From: an uncultured Cyclobacteriaceae bacterium
GTDB taxonomy: Bacteria; Bacteroidota; Bacteroidia; Cytophagales; Cyclobacteriaceae
DNA length: 64,000 nt
NCBI GenBank assembly: GCA_905479015.1
Contig: CAJQKV010000020.1
Span: forward strand, 46,182-110,181
Reading direction: 5' to 3'
Below are positions 9,266 through 18,685 of the stretch, in pieces. The notes beneath the pieces are model-generated. The model saw nothing but the letters and a program-made list of their open reading frames with translations. It ran no database searches and was not told the origin of the DNA. Position 1 is the first letter of the stretch; each line of letters starts with the position of its first letter. A program made the position numbers and the translations under genes.

Positions 9266-10558
9266 ATGATGAAAATGACTGACTTTTTAGCTGAATTGAC
9301 CTGGAGGGGTATGGTACATGATAAAATGCCCAACGTTGAAGCCCAACTCAAGAAAGAAATGACCAGCGCCTATATTGGTTTTGATCCGACAGCAGATTCT
9401 TTACACATAGGCAATCTTGTTCAAATCATGAGTCTAGTTCATCTCCAAAGATGTGGTCACAAACCCTTTGCATTGGTAGGTGGCGCTACGGGTATGGTAG
9501 GTGATCCCTCAGGAAAATCTGCCGAGAGAAATTTACTAGATGAGGCAACCATCAAACATAACATCCATGGAGTTACTGCCCAACTCAAGAAATTTTTGGC
9601 CTTTGATGGCGTAAATGGTGCAGAAGTAGTCAATAATCAGGATTGGTTCAAAGGATTTGAATTTCTTGACTTTATTAGGGAGGTGGGGAAACATATTTCA
9701 ATCAATTATATGTTGGCTAAAGATTCTGTCAAAAGTAGATTAGACACTGGAATGTCTTTTACAGAGTTTTGCTATCAATTGGTTCAAGGATATGATTTTT
9801 ATTGGTTGTGGAAGAATAAAAATATAAAACTCCAATTGGGCGGTTCTGATCAATGGGGGAATATTGTCACCGGAACAGAGCTTATCCGACGTAAAGGTCA
9901 AGGTGAGGCCTTTGCCATCACTACACCCCTGATCACCAAAGCAGATGGTACTAAATTTGGGAAATCAGAGGGTGGAAATATTTGGCTAGATCCAAAGAAA
10001 ACGAGCCCTTACAAATTTTATCAATATTGGATAAACTCTTCAGATGAGGATGTGGTAACCTATATCAAGATTTTCAGTCTGAAATCAAGAGAGGAAATAG
10101 AAACACTGATCCATCAGCATCAAGAAAATCAGCATTTAAGACTTCTTCAAACTAGTTTAGCAGAAGAAATAACGGCACGTGTTCATTCAGAGTCAGACTT
10201 AGAGATGGCAAAAAAAGCCTCTCAGATTTTATTTGGAAAATCGACGCAAGAGGATTTATCAACCCTTGAGGAAGAATGGTTACTACAAGTACTTGAAGGC
10301 GTTCCAAAAGTCAAAATTTCTAGAAACGTTTATGAATCATTGTCATCAGTAACCGAACTGCTAACTGAGGCAACCGAAGGCCTTATTTTTGCCTCGAAAG
10401 GAGAAGCCCGAAGGTTGATTCAAGGTGGCGGGGTCAGTATAAACAAGCAAAAGATACATACACCAGATGCCCCGGTTGATTTTTTACTCTTAAATAATAA
10501 ATATATTCTGGCACAAAAAGGCAAAAAAAATTATTATCTTGTTATTGTAGAAGGTTGA
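9266..10558 (+). CDS. tyrS: Tyrosyl-tRNA synthetase
   Basis: 430-residue class I aminoacyl-tRNA synthetase that charges tRNA-Tyr in the cytoplasm. The HIGH-type motif is DSLHIGNL (about residue 50), the tyrosine pocket and dimer segments ([29 protein letters not shown]) are present, and the KMSKS loop reads [13 protein letters not shown]. The C-terminus carries an S4-like RNA-binding domain ([20 protein letters not shown]). Length and motifs match the bacterial TyrZ/TyrS type. Three ATG codons occur in the first ten codons, so the exact start is uncertain by a few residues. The stop overlaps the frame of the next gene, but that gene's better start lies 48 nt further on. Confidence 0.97.
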   Translation: MMKMTDFLAELTWRGMVHDKMPNVEAQLKKEMTSAYIGFDPTADSLHIGNLVQIMSLVHLQRCGHKPFALVGGATGMVGDPSGKSAERNLLDEATIKHNIHGVTAQLKKFLAFDGVNGAEVVNNQDWFKGFEFLDFIREVGKHISINYMLAKDSVKSRLDTGMSFTEFCYQLVQGYDFYWLWKNKNIKLQLGGSDQWGNIVTGTELIRRKGQGEAFAITTPLITKADGTKFGKSEGGNIWLDPKKTSPYKFYQYWINSSDEDVVTYIKIFSLKSREEIETLIHQHQENQHLRLLQTSLAEEITARVHSESDLEMAKKASQILFGKSTQEDLSTLEEEWLLQVLEGVPKVKISRNVYESLSSVTELLTEATEGLIFASKGEARRLIQGGGVSINKQKIHTPDAPVDFLLLNNKYILAQKGKKNYYLVIVEG

Positions 10559-10605
10559 TTTCTTTTTACAGATTTCTATTGAGACAATACTTAAATCATA
10601 TTACT

Positions 10606-11196
10606 ATGAAAATATCTTTCAGTAATTTTTTAATCGCCCTAATCCCTTTTTTATCGCTTTCCGCTTGTGCCCAATATCCAAGCGTTGAATGGCAAATCAG
10701 TACCGCTGTGTTGGCAAGTCCAGAGGAGTTTAGAGCACAATCAACCGTATTGGGGTATCGGGAAAATGGTATTTTGGAAGTACTTAGAAAAGGAACAAAT
10801 AATATGATTTGCTTAGCTGATAATCCTGAGACTGATGGTTTTAGTGCGTCTTCTTACCATTCTGATTTAGAACCATTTATGGAAAGAGGCAGGACGTTAA
10901 AAACCGAAGGTCTTGATTTTAAGACCATCTTTGATATCCGAGAATCTGAAGCTAAATCTGGTACACTAAAAATGCCGACAAGGGCCACTTTATATGTTTT
11001 GAGCGGAGACATCAACGCGCAAACTCAAGAAATCGAAAACACCTACCTCAGGTATGTCATTTATATTCCATTTGCAACTCCAGAATCAACAGGACTGCCC
11101 ACTAAACCTTCAATTCCAAGTGAGCCTTGGCTCATGGATCCAGGTACGCACAGGGCACATATAATGATTAGTCCTGAACGAAAAAAACAGATCTAA
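10606..11196 (+). CDS. Small exported protein of unknown function
   Basis: 196-residue protein with a clear export signal (MKISFSNFLIALIPFLSLSACAQ). LSAC resembles a lipobox, so it may be a lipoprotein; cleavage after ACA by signal peptidase I is the alternative. The body (PSVEWQISTAVLASPEEFRAQSTVLGY..., TNNMICLADNP) has no motif I can assign; the mention of one Cys and a GTNNMICLAD segment is typical of a conserved hypothetical seen in Bacteroidota. I chose the ATG at 10606 because it starts the signal peptide; the frame extends upstream to the end of tyrS. It lies between tyrS and the propeller gene with 187 nt after it. Confidence 0.65.
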   Translation: MKISFSNFLIALIPFLSLSACAQYPSVEWQISTAVLASPEEFRAQSTVLGYRENGILEVLRKGTNNMICLADNPETDGFSASSYHSDLEPFMERGRTLKTEGLDFKTIFDIRESEAKSGTLKMPTRATLYVLSGDINAQTQEIENTYLRYVIYIPFATPESTGLPTKPSIPSEPWLMDPGTHRAHIMISPERKKQI

Positions 11197-11349
11197 ATCT
11201 ACTGCTATTCATTTCGCTGAACGAGCCTTTTTCGCTCTTTAAAAGAGCCAATAGGCTTTAATAGACCATTAGGTGTTTATTGGCACTTCTACTCCGCTTG
11301 TAATTCTCTTTTTCCTACTGTGTAATAGTATGCGTATAGCGAGCTATTT

Positions 11350-11380
11350 TAAATATAATTTAAAGTAAATATAATTTAAA
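11350..11380 (+). repeat. Two tandem 15-nt AT-rich repeats before the propeller gene
   Basis: TAAATATAATTTAAA occurs at 11350-11364 and again, identical, at 11366-11380, a 16-nt period that ends 3 nt before the ATG of the next gene. Each copy contains a near-palindromic AATTTAAA core. They would sit in the promoter tail or leader of that gene. The rest of the gap (11197-11349) holds short inverted repeats (GCTCTT/AAGAGC near 11235, GCCAATA/TATTGGC at 11247 and 11278) that are too weak to call a terminator. Confidence 0.6.
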
Positions 11381-11383
11381 ATC

Positions 11384-14300
11384 ATGAAAAAGATTCTAAC
11401 TTCTTGTATCCTCTTGATCCCTTTTTTACTTGCTTCTCAGAAGTTAGACATGGATCTATTTGAAAAAATTGAACCAAGGAGTATCGGGCCGGGAGGTATG
11501 GCAGGAAGGATTACTTCCATTGATGTGGTCCATTCGCAATCAGAAATTATCTATGTAGGAACGGCTTCAGGGGGTCTTTGGAAATCTACTTCAGGAGGCG
11601 TTACCTGGGAAGCTATTTTTGACAAGCAAACAACCTCCTCTATCGGAGCAGTCGCAATTCAACAATCAAATCCATCAGTCGTTTGGGTAGGGACGGGTGA
11701 AGGTAATCCCAGAAATTCATTAAATGGGGGTGACGGTATTTATAAAAGTCTGGACGGAGGTAAGCATTGGATTAAAATGGGCTTAGAAAAAAGTCGTAAC
11801 ATTCACAGGATCATTATACATCCACAAAACCCAGATATCGTGTATGTTGCAGTGATTGGTTCTCCATGGGGTTTGCATCCTGAACGTGGCGTATATAAAA
11901 CAATGGATGGGGGCATGAATTGGGAAAGGATCTTGTTCACAAATCAGTCAAGCGGTGCGGCTGACCTAGTGATGGATCCTCGCAATCCAAATAAACTCAT
12001 CGCCGCCCTTTGGGATCATCACCGAGACCCATGGTTTTTCAGATCTGGGGGTGATGGATCAGGTTTATTTATCAGCCATGATGCAGGTAAAACTTGGGAA
12101 CAAAGGTCGGATGAGGATGGCCTTCCTGAAGGAGATTTGGGTCGAATAGGGCTCGCTATAGCTCCCAGCAGTCCAGGAATCATATATGCATTGATCGAAT
12201 CTAAAAAAAATGCCTTATATAAGTCTACTGATGGAGGTTTTAAATGGAAATTAATAAATGACAAAGACGAAATTGGTAATCGACCCTTTTATTACAGTGA
12301 TCTTCGGGTAGATCCTAAAAATGAAAATAGAATTTACAGTATTTTCACTTATATCAATGTGAGTGAGGATGGTGGTCGTTCCTTTTCCGAACTGATGCCG
12401 GCTTATGGCGTTTCCAATGGGGTTCATCCCGATCACCATGCCTGGTGGATTCATCCAGATGATCCCAACTATATGATGGATGGCAACGATGGTGGACTGA
12501 ATATAACCCGAGATAGAGGTGAAACTTGGCATTTTGCACAAAATATACCTGTTGCCCAATTTTATCATATCGCAGTTGATCATGATTTGCCCTATAATGT
12601 TTACGGAGGTATGCAAGACAATGGCTCCTGGGCGGGTCCTGCCTATACTTGGCGAGTACAAGGTATTAGAAATAGTTATTGGCAAGAAATCTCATTTGGA
12701 GATGGCTTTGATGTGTTGCCTGATCCTGATAATAGTCGTTTCGGCATCTCTGCATCACAGCAAGGAAGTGCCGTTATTTACGATCGCTTGACGGGCTACA
12801 ACGAAGGTATTAGACCTACACATCCTGAAAGAGAAGAAAAACTGAGATTTAACTGGAATGCGGCTATGAATCGCGATCCTTTCCATTCAAACACCCTCTA
12901 TTTTGGTTCTCAATTTGTTCACAAAAGTACGGATGGTGGACAGACGTGGAATATTATTTCCGAAGATTTAACCACAAATAACCCAGATTATCAAAAACAA
13001 GGGGAAAGTGGTGGATTGACTATGGATGCCACTGGCGCTGAAAATTATTGTACGATATTGGTTATCGAGCCCTCTCCTATTCAAAAAGGATTATTATGGA
13101 TAGGGACTGATGATGGGCAGGTACATCTAAGTTTAAATGGAGGTGATGATTGGCAAAATATTACGACAAATATCCCCATGCCCACAGGCGCTTGGATCAA
13201 TCAAATAAGGGCTTCTAACCATAACCCTGCAGAAGCATTGCTTGTGGCCAATGATTATCGTCGCTTTAATGATGCTCCTATGGTATACAGAACTAAAGAT
13301 TTTGGGAAAAGTTGGGAGCAAATAGTTGATAAAAATGATGTTATTGGCTATGCCCTTTGCGTATTACAGGATCCTATTGAACCAAATCTTTACTTTTTAG
13401 GCACCGGTGATGGTTTATACGTAAGCTTTGATGAGGCCGAAAACTGGAATAAATGGACCGCCGGCTTTCCTACTACCAATGTCATGGATCTAGTCATCCA
13501 ACCCAGAGAACATGATTTAGTCATTGGTACCTTTGGTAGGGCCGCCTATGTATTAGACGATATCCAACCCTTAAGGGCCATCGCCGCTCATCCTGCGTAC
13601 CTCGATGATCCAGTGAAATTATTTCAAGCACCTGACGCTTACCAAGTTTCCATACAGCAGCCTACAGGTTCTCGTTTTGGTGCCGATGGTATGTTTCATG
13701 GAGAAAATCGGTCATTTGATGCCAGAATAACCTATTCCCTTCAAGTACCCGAAAGTTTAACGGTACCGGATCAAAGCACAACGAATAAGAAAAAGAAATC
13801 CAAAAAAGAGCAGGTAACCGAACCTTCTGTGAAGAAAAAAGTGAATGCTGACTCAATTACCTTTCAAATTATGAATGGATCATCTGTGATTCGAACGCTT
13901 AAACTGAAAACCCCCGAAAAATCAGGGTTTCATAAATTATCATGGAGGTTAGATGAAAAAGGCATACCCTATATTTCCAGAAAAAATTCAAGAACTTCGA
14001 ATGCAGAGCCCGGTGGTATCGATGTACTGCCGGGAGATTACAAAATTAAAGTCCACTATGGTGAGCATACAGATTCAAGTATGATTAAAGTTCTTTTTGA
14101 TCCCAGAATTGATATCAGTCAGCAGGAGTTAATCGAAAAATATGATGCCCTTAAAGCCCTAGAAAAGTCAGAAATGAAAATGTATGTTGCCGTAAATCGT
14201 CTTAAAGAGGGATTGAAATTAGCAGATAAATTTAAGGCAGATTTTGAGGATTTAGACAGTGTCCTTTATATATCTGAAATTGAACTATGTCAAAACATCC

Positions 14301-14599
14301 AAGACAGTATAAATGTCTTGTTAGACCATTTTTTTGGTGAAGAAGATGAAAGGCAAGGCATCACGATGCGTTCAGATAAAACTTTAATGAGTCTTTACCG
14401 CCAAGCTTTTCGCTATACTGCCAATGCGGGTCATACACCTACTTCTACCGAGTATGCTTTAATTTCAAAGTTTGAATCTCATCTAGTCCAAGTATTAGAG
14501 AATGTAAATGGATTTTATGAAAAAGATTGGTTGAATTTTAGAACCACGATAGAGCAATTATCATTCAATCCTTTCATGGATTACGAGAAAATAAAATAA
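11384..14599 (+). CDS. Exported BNR/VPS10-type beta-propeller protein
   Basis: 1071-residue protein with a signal peptide (KKILTSCILLIPFLLASQ) followed by many Asp-box/BNR repeats of the sortilin-VPS10 type: GLWKSTSGGVTWE, GIYKSLDGGKHWIK, GVYKTMDGGMNWER, LFISHDAGKTWEQ, ALYKSTDGGFKWK, FVHKSTDGGQTWN. These build one or two propellers over residues 25-760. A Lys-rich linker (TNKKKKSKKEQ, about 805) leads to a C-terminal part with a beta region and helices. Genomes usually label this family glycosyl hydrolase, yet no catalytic residues are established and the label should be treated with caution. It probably acts in the periplasm or at the surface. The paralogue family is widespread in Bacteroidota; the substrate is unknown. 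Confidence 0.85.
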   Translation: MKKILTSCILLIPFLLASQKLDMDLFEKIEPRSIGPGGMAGRITSIDVVHSQSEIIYVGTASGGLWKSTSGGVTWEAIFDKQTTSSIGAVAIQQSNPSVVWVGTGEGNPRNSLNGGDGIYKSLDGGKHWIKMGLEKSRNIHRIIIHPQNPDIVYVAVIGSPWGLHPERGVYKTMDGGMNWERILFTNQSSGAADLVMDPRNPNKLIAALWDHHRDPWFFRSGGDGSGLFISHDAGKTWEQRSDEDGLPEGDLGRIGLAIAPSSPGIIYALIESKKNALYKSTDGGFKWKLINDKDEIGNRPFYYSDLRVDPKNENRIYSIFTYINVSEDGGRSFSELMPAYGVSNGVHPDHHAWWIHPDDPNYMMDGNDGGLNITRDRGETWHFAQNIPVAQFYHIAVDHDLPYNVYGGMQDNGSWAGPAYTWRVQGIRNSYWQEISFGDGFDVLPDPDNSRFGISASQQGSAVIYDRLTGYNEGIRPTHPEREEKLRFNWNAAMNRDPFHSNTLYFGSQFVHKSTDGGQTWNIISEDLTTNNPDYQKQGESGGLTMDATGAENYCTILVIEPSPIQKGLLWIGTDDGQVHLSLNGGDDWQNITTNIPMPTGAWINQIRASNHNPAEALLVANDYRRFNDAPMVYRTKDFGKSWEQIVDKNDVIGYALCVLQDPIEPNLYFLGTGDGLYVSFDEAENWNKWTAGFPTTNVMDLVIQPREHDLVIGTFGRAAYVLDDIQPLRAIAAHPAYLDDPVKLFQAPDAYQVSIQQPTGSRFGADGMFHGENRSFDARITYSLQVPESLTVPDQSTTNKKKKSKKEQVTEPSVKKKVNADSITFQIMNGSSVIRTLKLKTPEKSGFHKLSWRLDEKGIPYISRKNSRTSNAEPGGIDVLPGDYKIKVHYGEHTDSSMIKVLFDPRIDISQQELIEKYDALKALEKSEMKMYVAVNRLKEGLKLADKFKADFEDLDSVLYISEIELCQNIQDSINVLLDHFFGEEDERQGITMRSDKTLMSLYRQAFRYTANAGHTPTSTEYALISKFESHLVQVLENVNGFYEKDWLNFRTTIEQLSFNPFMDYEKIK

Positions 14600-14601
14600 A
14601 G

Positions 14602-15774
14602 TTAAAGGGCAAACTCCACTTGTAATCTAAACCTCAAAAAGTCATCTTCTGTAAGCTCAAGATCATGATAAGATAGATCTGCCTGGCACTTTAGATTATG
14701 ACCTGAAAAATACTTAGAAAATCCCAAGGCATATTCACTTTGATCATTTAAGCTAGAGATGAGTTCTGCATTGATGTTTGAGTATCGTGCAGCAAATTCT
14801 ACCTTGTTGGTAAACACATATCCTGCTTGTAGGTTTAACCCTTGGCCTACGCCAAAATCTCCCAAGCTATTTGGTGACTTTCTGATGGCATAAACTGCCT
14901 GAGATGAAAAGCCATTCTTTTTAACTATGGCATCTACAAATAAAGTATTTAAATTATCTGTGATGTAATCTTCGGATACAGGATCAATGAGAAAACTACC
15001 TAAATTACCCCTACTCCTAAACGCGTTATTGTTATAATCTGCAGTTATGCCAATTGCCATTTTTAGTGTTTTTTCTCTGGCCAAATCTGCACCATAATAG
15101 TCTCCCTTACCTGTAAATTCACCCATTGGCAAAAACTCTATTCTCCCTGTATACTGATAACCATTTTCATCATTGATAATCACATTTCTTCCATTACCCA
15201 ACGATAATGAGAAAGCCTCTTTGACAACAAGGTTTCCAATATTACCCTTGTGGTGTAATTGAACACCTACGTCTCGATCCAAATTGAATCGCGCATTGAC
15301 CAAACTTCGATCTACGAACTGAAGTTTTTGAGAGGAGAACACCCGCTCTCTGTTACCTGGCAATTTAGTTTGACCAAACCAGAGCGACCAATTTGAATTT
15401 ATGTGGTATTTTAGGACCGCATCCAGAATAATGTTGGCCGTATTGCCAAACTCTGTTTTGCTTCCTCCTTTAATATCCCGGTTGGATAATGCCAATTCTA
15501 CTTTATAAGAAAACTTGGGAGATAAAGCCCAGCCCTCCGCTTTTAATCGAGATCTTCTGATCATCATGGAACGATCCCAGACATCATTTTCGAGATTGAG
15601 AGACGAAGAAAATAAACTTTGAAAACGAAATCCAATTTTGGCATAAAATGAAGAATCTTTGGCTTGAACTTTGATACCCTTTCCAAAAGACTCGTAGGCT
15701 ATTTCTTGCGCATAATTATCCAAACAGATGAGTGAAACTATCAAAGTTATGATTGGAACTAAAATTTTTTTCAT
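14602..15774 (-). CDS. Porin O/P-type outer-membrane channel, probably phosphate-linked
   Basis: 390-residue exported protein: a signal peptide (KKILVPIITLIVSLICLDNYAQ) then the porin O/P pattern, including FYAKIGFRFQSLFSSS, MMIRRSRLKAEGWA, FSYKVELALSNRD and KYHINSNWSLWFGQTKLPGNRE. It ends with strand-like sequence and a final Leu after FRLQVEFA. OprO/OprP proteins are phosphate- or polyphosphate-selective channels; selectivity cannot be judged here. The gene is divergent from a PiT phosphate transporter, and three tandem 11-bp repeats lie 34-66 nt before its ATG. This context argues for phosphate uptake across the outer membrane. It ends 2 nt from the convergent propeller gene. Confidence 0.88.
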   Translation of the reverse strand: MKKILVPIITLIVSLICLDNYAQEIAYESFGKGIKVQAKDSSFYAKIGFRFQSLFSSSLNLENDVWDRSMMIRRSRLKAEGWALSPKFSYKVELALSNRDIKGGSKTEFGNTANIILDAVLKYHINSNWSLWFGQTKLPGNRERVFSSQKLQFVDRSLVNARFNLDRDVGVQLHHKGNIGNLVVKEAFSLSLGNGRNVIINDENGYQYTGRIEFLPMGEFTGKGDYYGADLAREKTLKMAIGITADYNNNAFRSRGNLGSFLIDPVSEDYITDNLNTLFVDAIVKKNGFSSQAVYAIRKSPNSLGDFGVGQGLNLQAGYVFTNKVEFAARYSNINAELISSLNDQSEYALGFSKYFSGHNLKCQADLSYHDLELTEDDFLRFRLQVEFAL

Positions 15775-15807
15775 ACCTAAATTGAGCTTTTTAATTCAAG
15801 TACGATG

Positions 15808-15840
15808 TTACTAAAATATTAACAAATCATTACTAAAACA
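15808..15840 (+). promoter_or_regulatory. Three tandem 11-bp repeats, Pho-box-like
   Basis: Contiguous units TTACTAAAATA (15808), TTAACAAATCA (15819) and TTACTAAAACA (15830); the outer two agree at 10 of 11 positions and the middle one at 7. An 11-bp direct-repeat period is the arrangement bound by PhoB/PhoP-type OmpR-family regulators, and TTAACA resembles the Firmicutes Pho box. They lie between a porin O/P gene and a PiT transporter gene. No PhoB-like gene is in the window, so the regulator is inferred. Confidence 0.45.
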
Positions 15841-16049
15841 TGATTTAATTATTTCTATGTAAAAAAAAATTTCAGATAAAACTGCTTTTTATGGGTTTAA
15901 GCCATCATCCTCATATTAACTTATAGTAAAGGTATGCCCAAACTAAGCCTCGACCCTCGTCGTTCTAATTCTTGATTAAAATTAATTTTATGTGTAAATA
16001 AATGGCTGATGAATTAGCTTTAACGCTTTCAAGATAAAGGATCGAAATT

Positions 16050-18356
16050 ATGGATAATATATTCTTACTTATGGTAGTTGCTTTGGTTTTTCTTGCCATT
16101 GCAGACTTGATTGTTGGTGTGAGTAATGACGCGGTAAATTTTCTGAATTCTGCCCTTGGCTCTAAGGCTCTTTCCTTTAGAACGATCATGATCTTGGCAA
16201 GTCTCGGCATTGCGTTTGGAGCGATCTTCTCTAGTGGTATGATGGAAGTGGCGCGTAAGGGAATTTTTAATCCAGGAGAATTCATGTTCGATGAAATTAT
16301 GTTCATCTTCATGGCGGTCATGATTACCGATATCCTTCTATTAGACTTTTTCAATTCATTGGGTATGCCCACCTCAACGACAGTCTCCATTGTCTTTGAA
16401 TTATTAGGAGCTTCCGTAGCTATGGCCCTAATCAAAATCAGTGCTGATGGAGGTGAATTTGCGGATTTAATTATCTATATCAATACCTCTAAAGCCGTTC
16501 AAATTATTTTTGGTATCCTACTCTCGGTGGTGGTGGCCTTCTCTGTGGGTGCCCTGGTACAATGGATCTCTCGATTGTTATTGTCCTATCATTATGAGAA
16601 AAAGGCAAAATGGATCGGTGCTTTATTTGGAAGTATTGCCCTTACCGCAATCACCTACTTTATCTTATTAAAAGGAATTAAGGGTACCTCATATGCTGGG
16701 CAAAGTTTTGAATTATTGGGAGGTGAGACCATCAAAAGTTTTTTAACGAACCAAATATTTCTCATCATTATTGTCAGTTTAACTTTGTGGTATTTCCTTT
16801 CTTTATTATTCATTAAAAAGCTTAAAATAAATATATACAAAGTGATCATTGGTGTTGGCACCTTTGCCTTAGCACTTGCCTTTGCAGGAAACGATTTGGT
16901 GAATTTCATTGGTGTGCCAATAGCCGCATGGCAGTCCTACGAAGCTTGGGTAATCTCGGGTGTACCTGCCCATGAATTTAGCATGCAAGTACTGGATGCC
17001 AAAGTACCCACCCCTACGCTCTTCTTATTTATTGCCGGTATCATTATGGTGTTGACCTTATGGTTTTCAAGTAAGGCTAAATTAGTAGTAAAAACCTCCA
17101 TTGATTTATCCAATCAAGGAGAAATTAAAGAACGTTTCCAGCCCAATTGGATATCCAGAGGGTTTGTTCGGTTTGCCATGGGGATCTCAAACTTTTCGTC
17201 AAAAGTGCTCCCAGAAAGCCTTCAGAATAAAATCGAAGCGCAATTTGAAAAGCCCACCATTCAATTAGTAAAAGATAAAACACTAGAATTACCCGCATTC
17301 GATATGGTCCGGGCGGCTGTAAATCTGATGGTGGCAGGGGTTTTGATTTCTATAGCAACCTCATACAAATTACCCCTCTCGACCACTTATGTGACCTTCA
17401 TGGTTGCTATGGGATCTTCCTTAGCAGATCGAGCTTGGGGTCGTGAAAGCGCCGTTTACAGAGTAGCCGGAGTATTAAATGTCATAGGTGGTTGGTTTTT
17501 TACCGCACTCGTTGCTTTTTCAGCTGCCGGTGTGATCGCATACTTAATCAATTTAGGAGGTCCTACGGCCATTGCTGTTTTACTCTTTATTGTACTCTTG
17601 AATTTTAGTTCAAATTATATTTCTCGCGTAAAGAAGTCTAAAGAAATCAGTGCAGAAGACCGATTAAAAAAAGCGGAAAGTAGTTCGGTTCAAGGTGTAA
17701 TTACTGAAAGCGCAACGAATATCGCCAATGTAGTCAAGCGAGGTAATCGAATCTATACCAATGCCATGCATGGTCTCGCTGAACATGATTTGGAATTACT
17801 CAAAAAGAATAAAAAACAAATCGTCAAACTTTCTGCCGAGGTAGATGAGTTGAGTGATAACGTGTTTTACTTTATTAAAAATTTGGACGAATCGAGTTTA
17901 AGTGCGAGCAACTTCTATCTCAACATATTAGGATATCTCAAAGATATGACTCAATCACTTGAATATATCTCTAAAGTCAGCCATAAGCATGTTAACAATA
18001 ATCATAAAAAATTAACCCCTACGCAAACCAAAGAACTTAAAGATTTAGACGATCGTTTTGAAACTTTCTTCATTAATATCATCAATGCCTTTAGGACAGA
18101 ATCATTTGAAGAAATTGGAATCATTTTAAATAGAAAAACTGAATTGATCAATTCAGTTTCCGACAAAATCAATAAACAAATTGAACGAACCAGAGCAGAT
18201 GAATCTAGTCCAAAAAATACAACTTTATATTTTAGCTTGTTAATAGAAACCAAAGATTTATTGAATGCAACTATGAGTATATTGGATGAATATTATAGTT
18301 CATATGACAAATCAGCTGAAACTTCTCCCTTGGCTAAAAAAAATAAAAATACTTGA
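16050..18356 (+). CDS. PiT-family inorganic phosphate transporter with PhoU-like tail
   Basis: 768-residue inner-membrane phosphate:cation symporter. The two PiT repeats are visible: GVSNDAVNFLNSALGS near residue 25 and FAGNDLVNFIGVPIAAW near 280, together with MPTSTTVSIVFELLG and KLPLSTTYVTFMVAMG segments. About 12 membrane helices run to residue 525. The last 230 residues are soluble and helical (SSSVQGVITESATNIANVVKRGNRIYTNAMHGLAEHDLE... ISKVSHKHVNNNHKK) and resemble a PhoU/DUF47 domain, which in other bacteria is a separate protein that restrains phosphate uptake. The fusion is common in Bacteroidota. Divergent from the porin O/P gene, so both membranes are served from one locus. Confidence 0.93.
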   Translation: MDNIFLLMVVALVFLAIADLIVGVSNDAVNFLNSALGSKALSFRTIMILASLGIAFGAIFSSGMMEVARKGIFNPGEFMFDEIMFIFMAVMITDILLLDFFNSLGMPTSTTVSIVFELLGASVAMALIKISADGGEFADLIIYINTSKAVQIIFGILLSVVVAFSVGALVQWISRLLLSYHYEKKAKWIGALFGSIALTAITYFILLKGIKGTSYAGQSFELLGGETIKSFLTNQIFLIIIVSLTLWYFLSLLFIKKLKINIYKVIIGVGTFALALAFAGNDLVNFIGVPIAAWQSYEAWVISGVPAHEFSMQVLDAKVPTPTLFLFIAGIIMVLTLWFSSKAKLVVKTSIDLSNQGEIKERFQPNWISRGFVRFAMGISNFSSKVLPESLQNKIEAQFEKPTIQLVKDKTLELPAFDMVRAAVNLMVAGVLISIATSYKLPLSTTYVTFMVAMGSSLADRAWGRESAVYRVAGVLNVIGGWFFTALVAFSAAGVIAYLINLGGPTAIAVLLFIVLLNFSSNYISRVKKSKEISAEDRLKKAESSSVQGVITESATNIANVVKRGNRIYTNAMHGLAEHDLELLKKNKKQIVKLSAEVDELSDNVFYFIKNLDESSLSASNFYLNILGYLKDMTQSLEYISKVSHKHVNNNHKKLTPTQTKELKDLDDRFETFFINIINAFRTESFEEIGIILNRKTELINSVSDKINKQIERTRADESSPKNTTLYFSLLIETKDLLNATMSILDEYYSSYDKSAETSPLAKKNKNT

Positions 18357-18685
18357 TTTTAAATAAATTGGTCACGAAAAGGACTTTTTTCATCTTCTCA
18401 ATTGAGGGGCTATTTATATAAACGCCTCAGGTAATAGTTAAGGAATTGTCGCTGTTCCTGATGCATAACCTAACTACATCAAAAGTGTAATCGTTTTATT
18501 TTAACATAAAATGGCCAAGTTGGCCTCTTACCGATAATTATACAAATCCAAATGATCAATTTCCAACGTAGTCCAAACTCAATCCTTCTTAAAATAAAGA
18601 GATGTTAAGTGATCAACTAATTATGTTTTAATCGCAAAAGTCTACTCATTTCATTAGCCTTTAACGTAATTTAGTGAACTAAACC
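18357..18685. other. 329-bp gap with adjacent palindromes
   Basis: No gene found. It holds ATTTTA-ACA-TAAAAT (18498-18512) and, immediately after, the palindrome GGCCAA-G-TTGGCC (18513-18525), 160 nt before the small membrane protein gene. The second has no T-run after it and looks more like a protein-binding site than a terminator. No perfect TAnnTTTG element was found near the gene start. Confidence 0.5.

Noticed and set aside
12251..12685. 144-codon minus-strand open frame inside the propeller gene
   Set aside because: It overlaps a strong BNR-repeat coding frame and its translation has low-complexity Ile/His content with no domain; a shadow frame.
15965..16435. 156-codon minus-strand frame over the start of the PiT gene
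   Set aside because: The opposite strand has clear PiT motifs; the frame product is Lys/Ile-rich with no signature.
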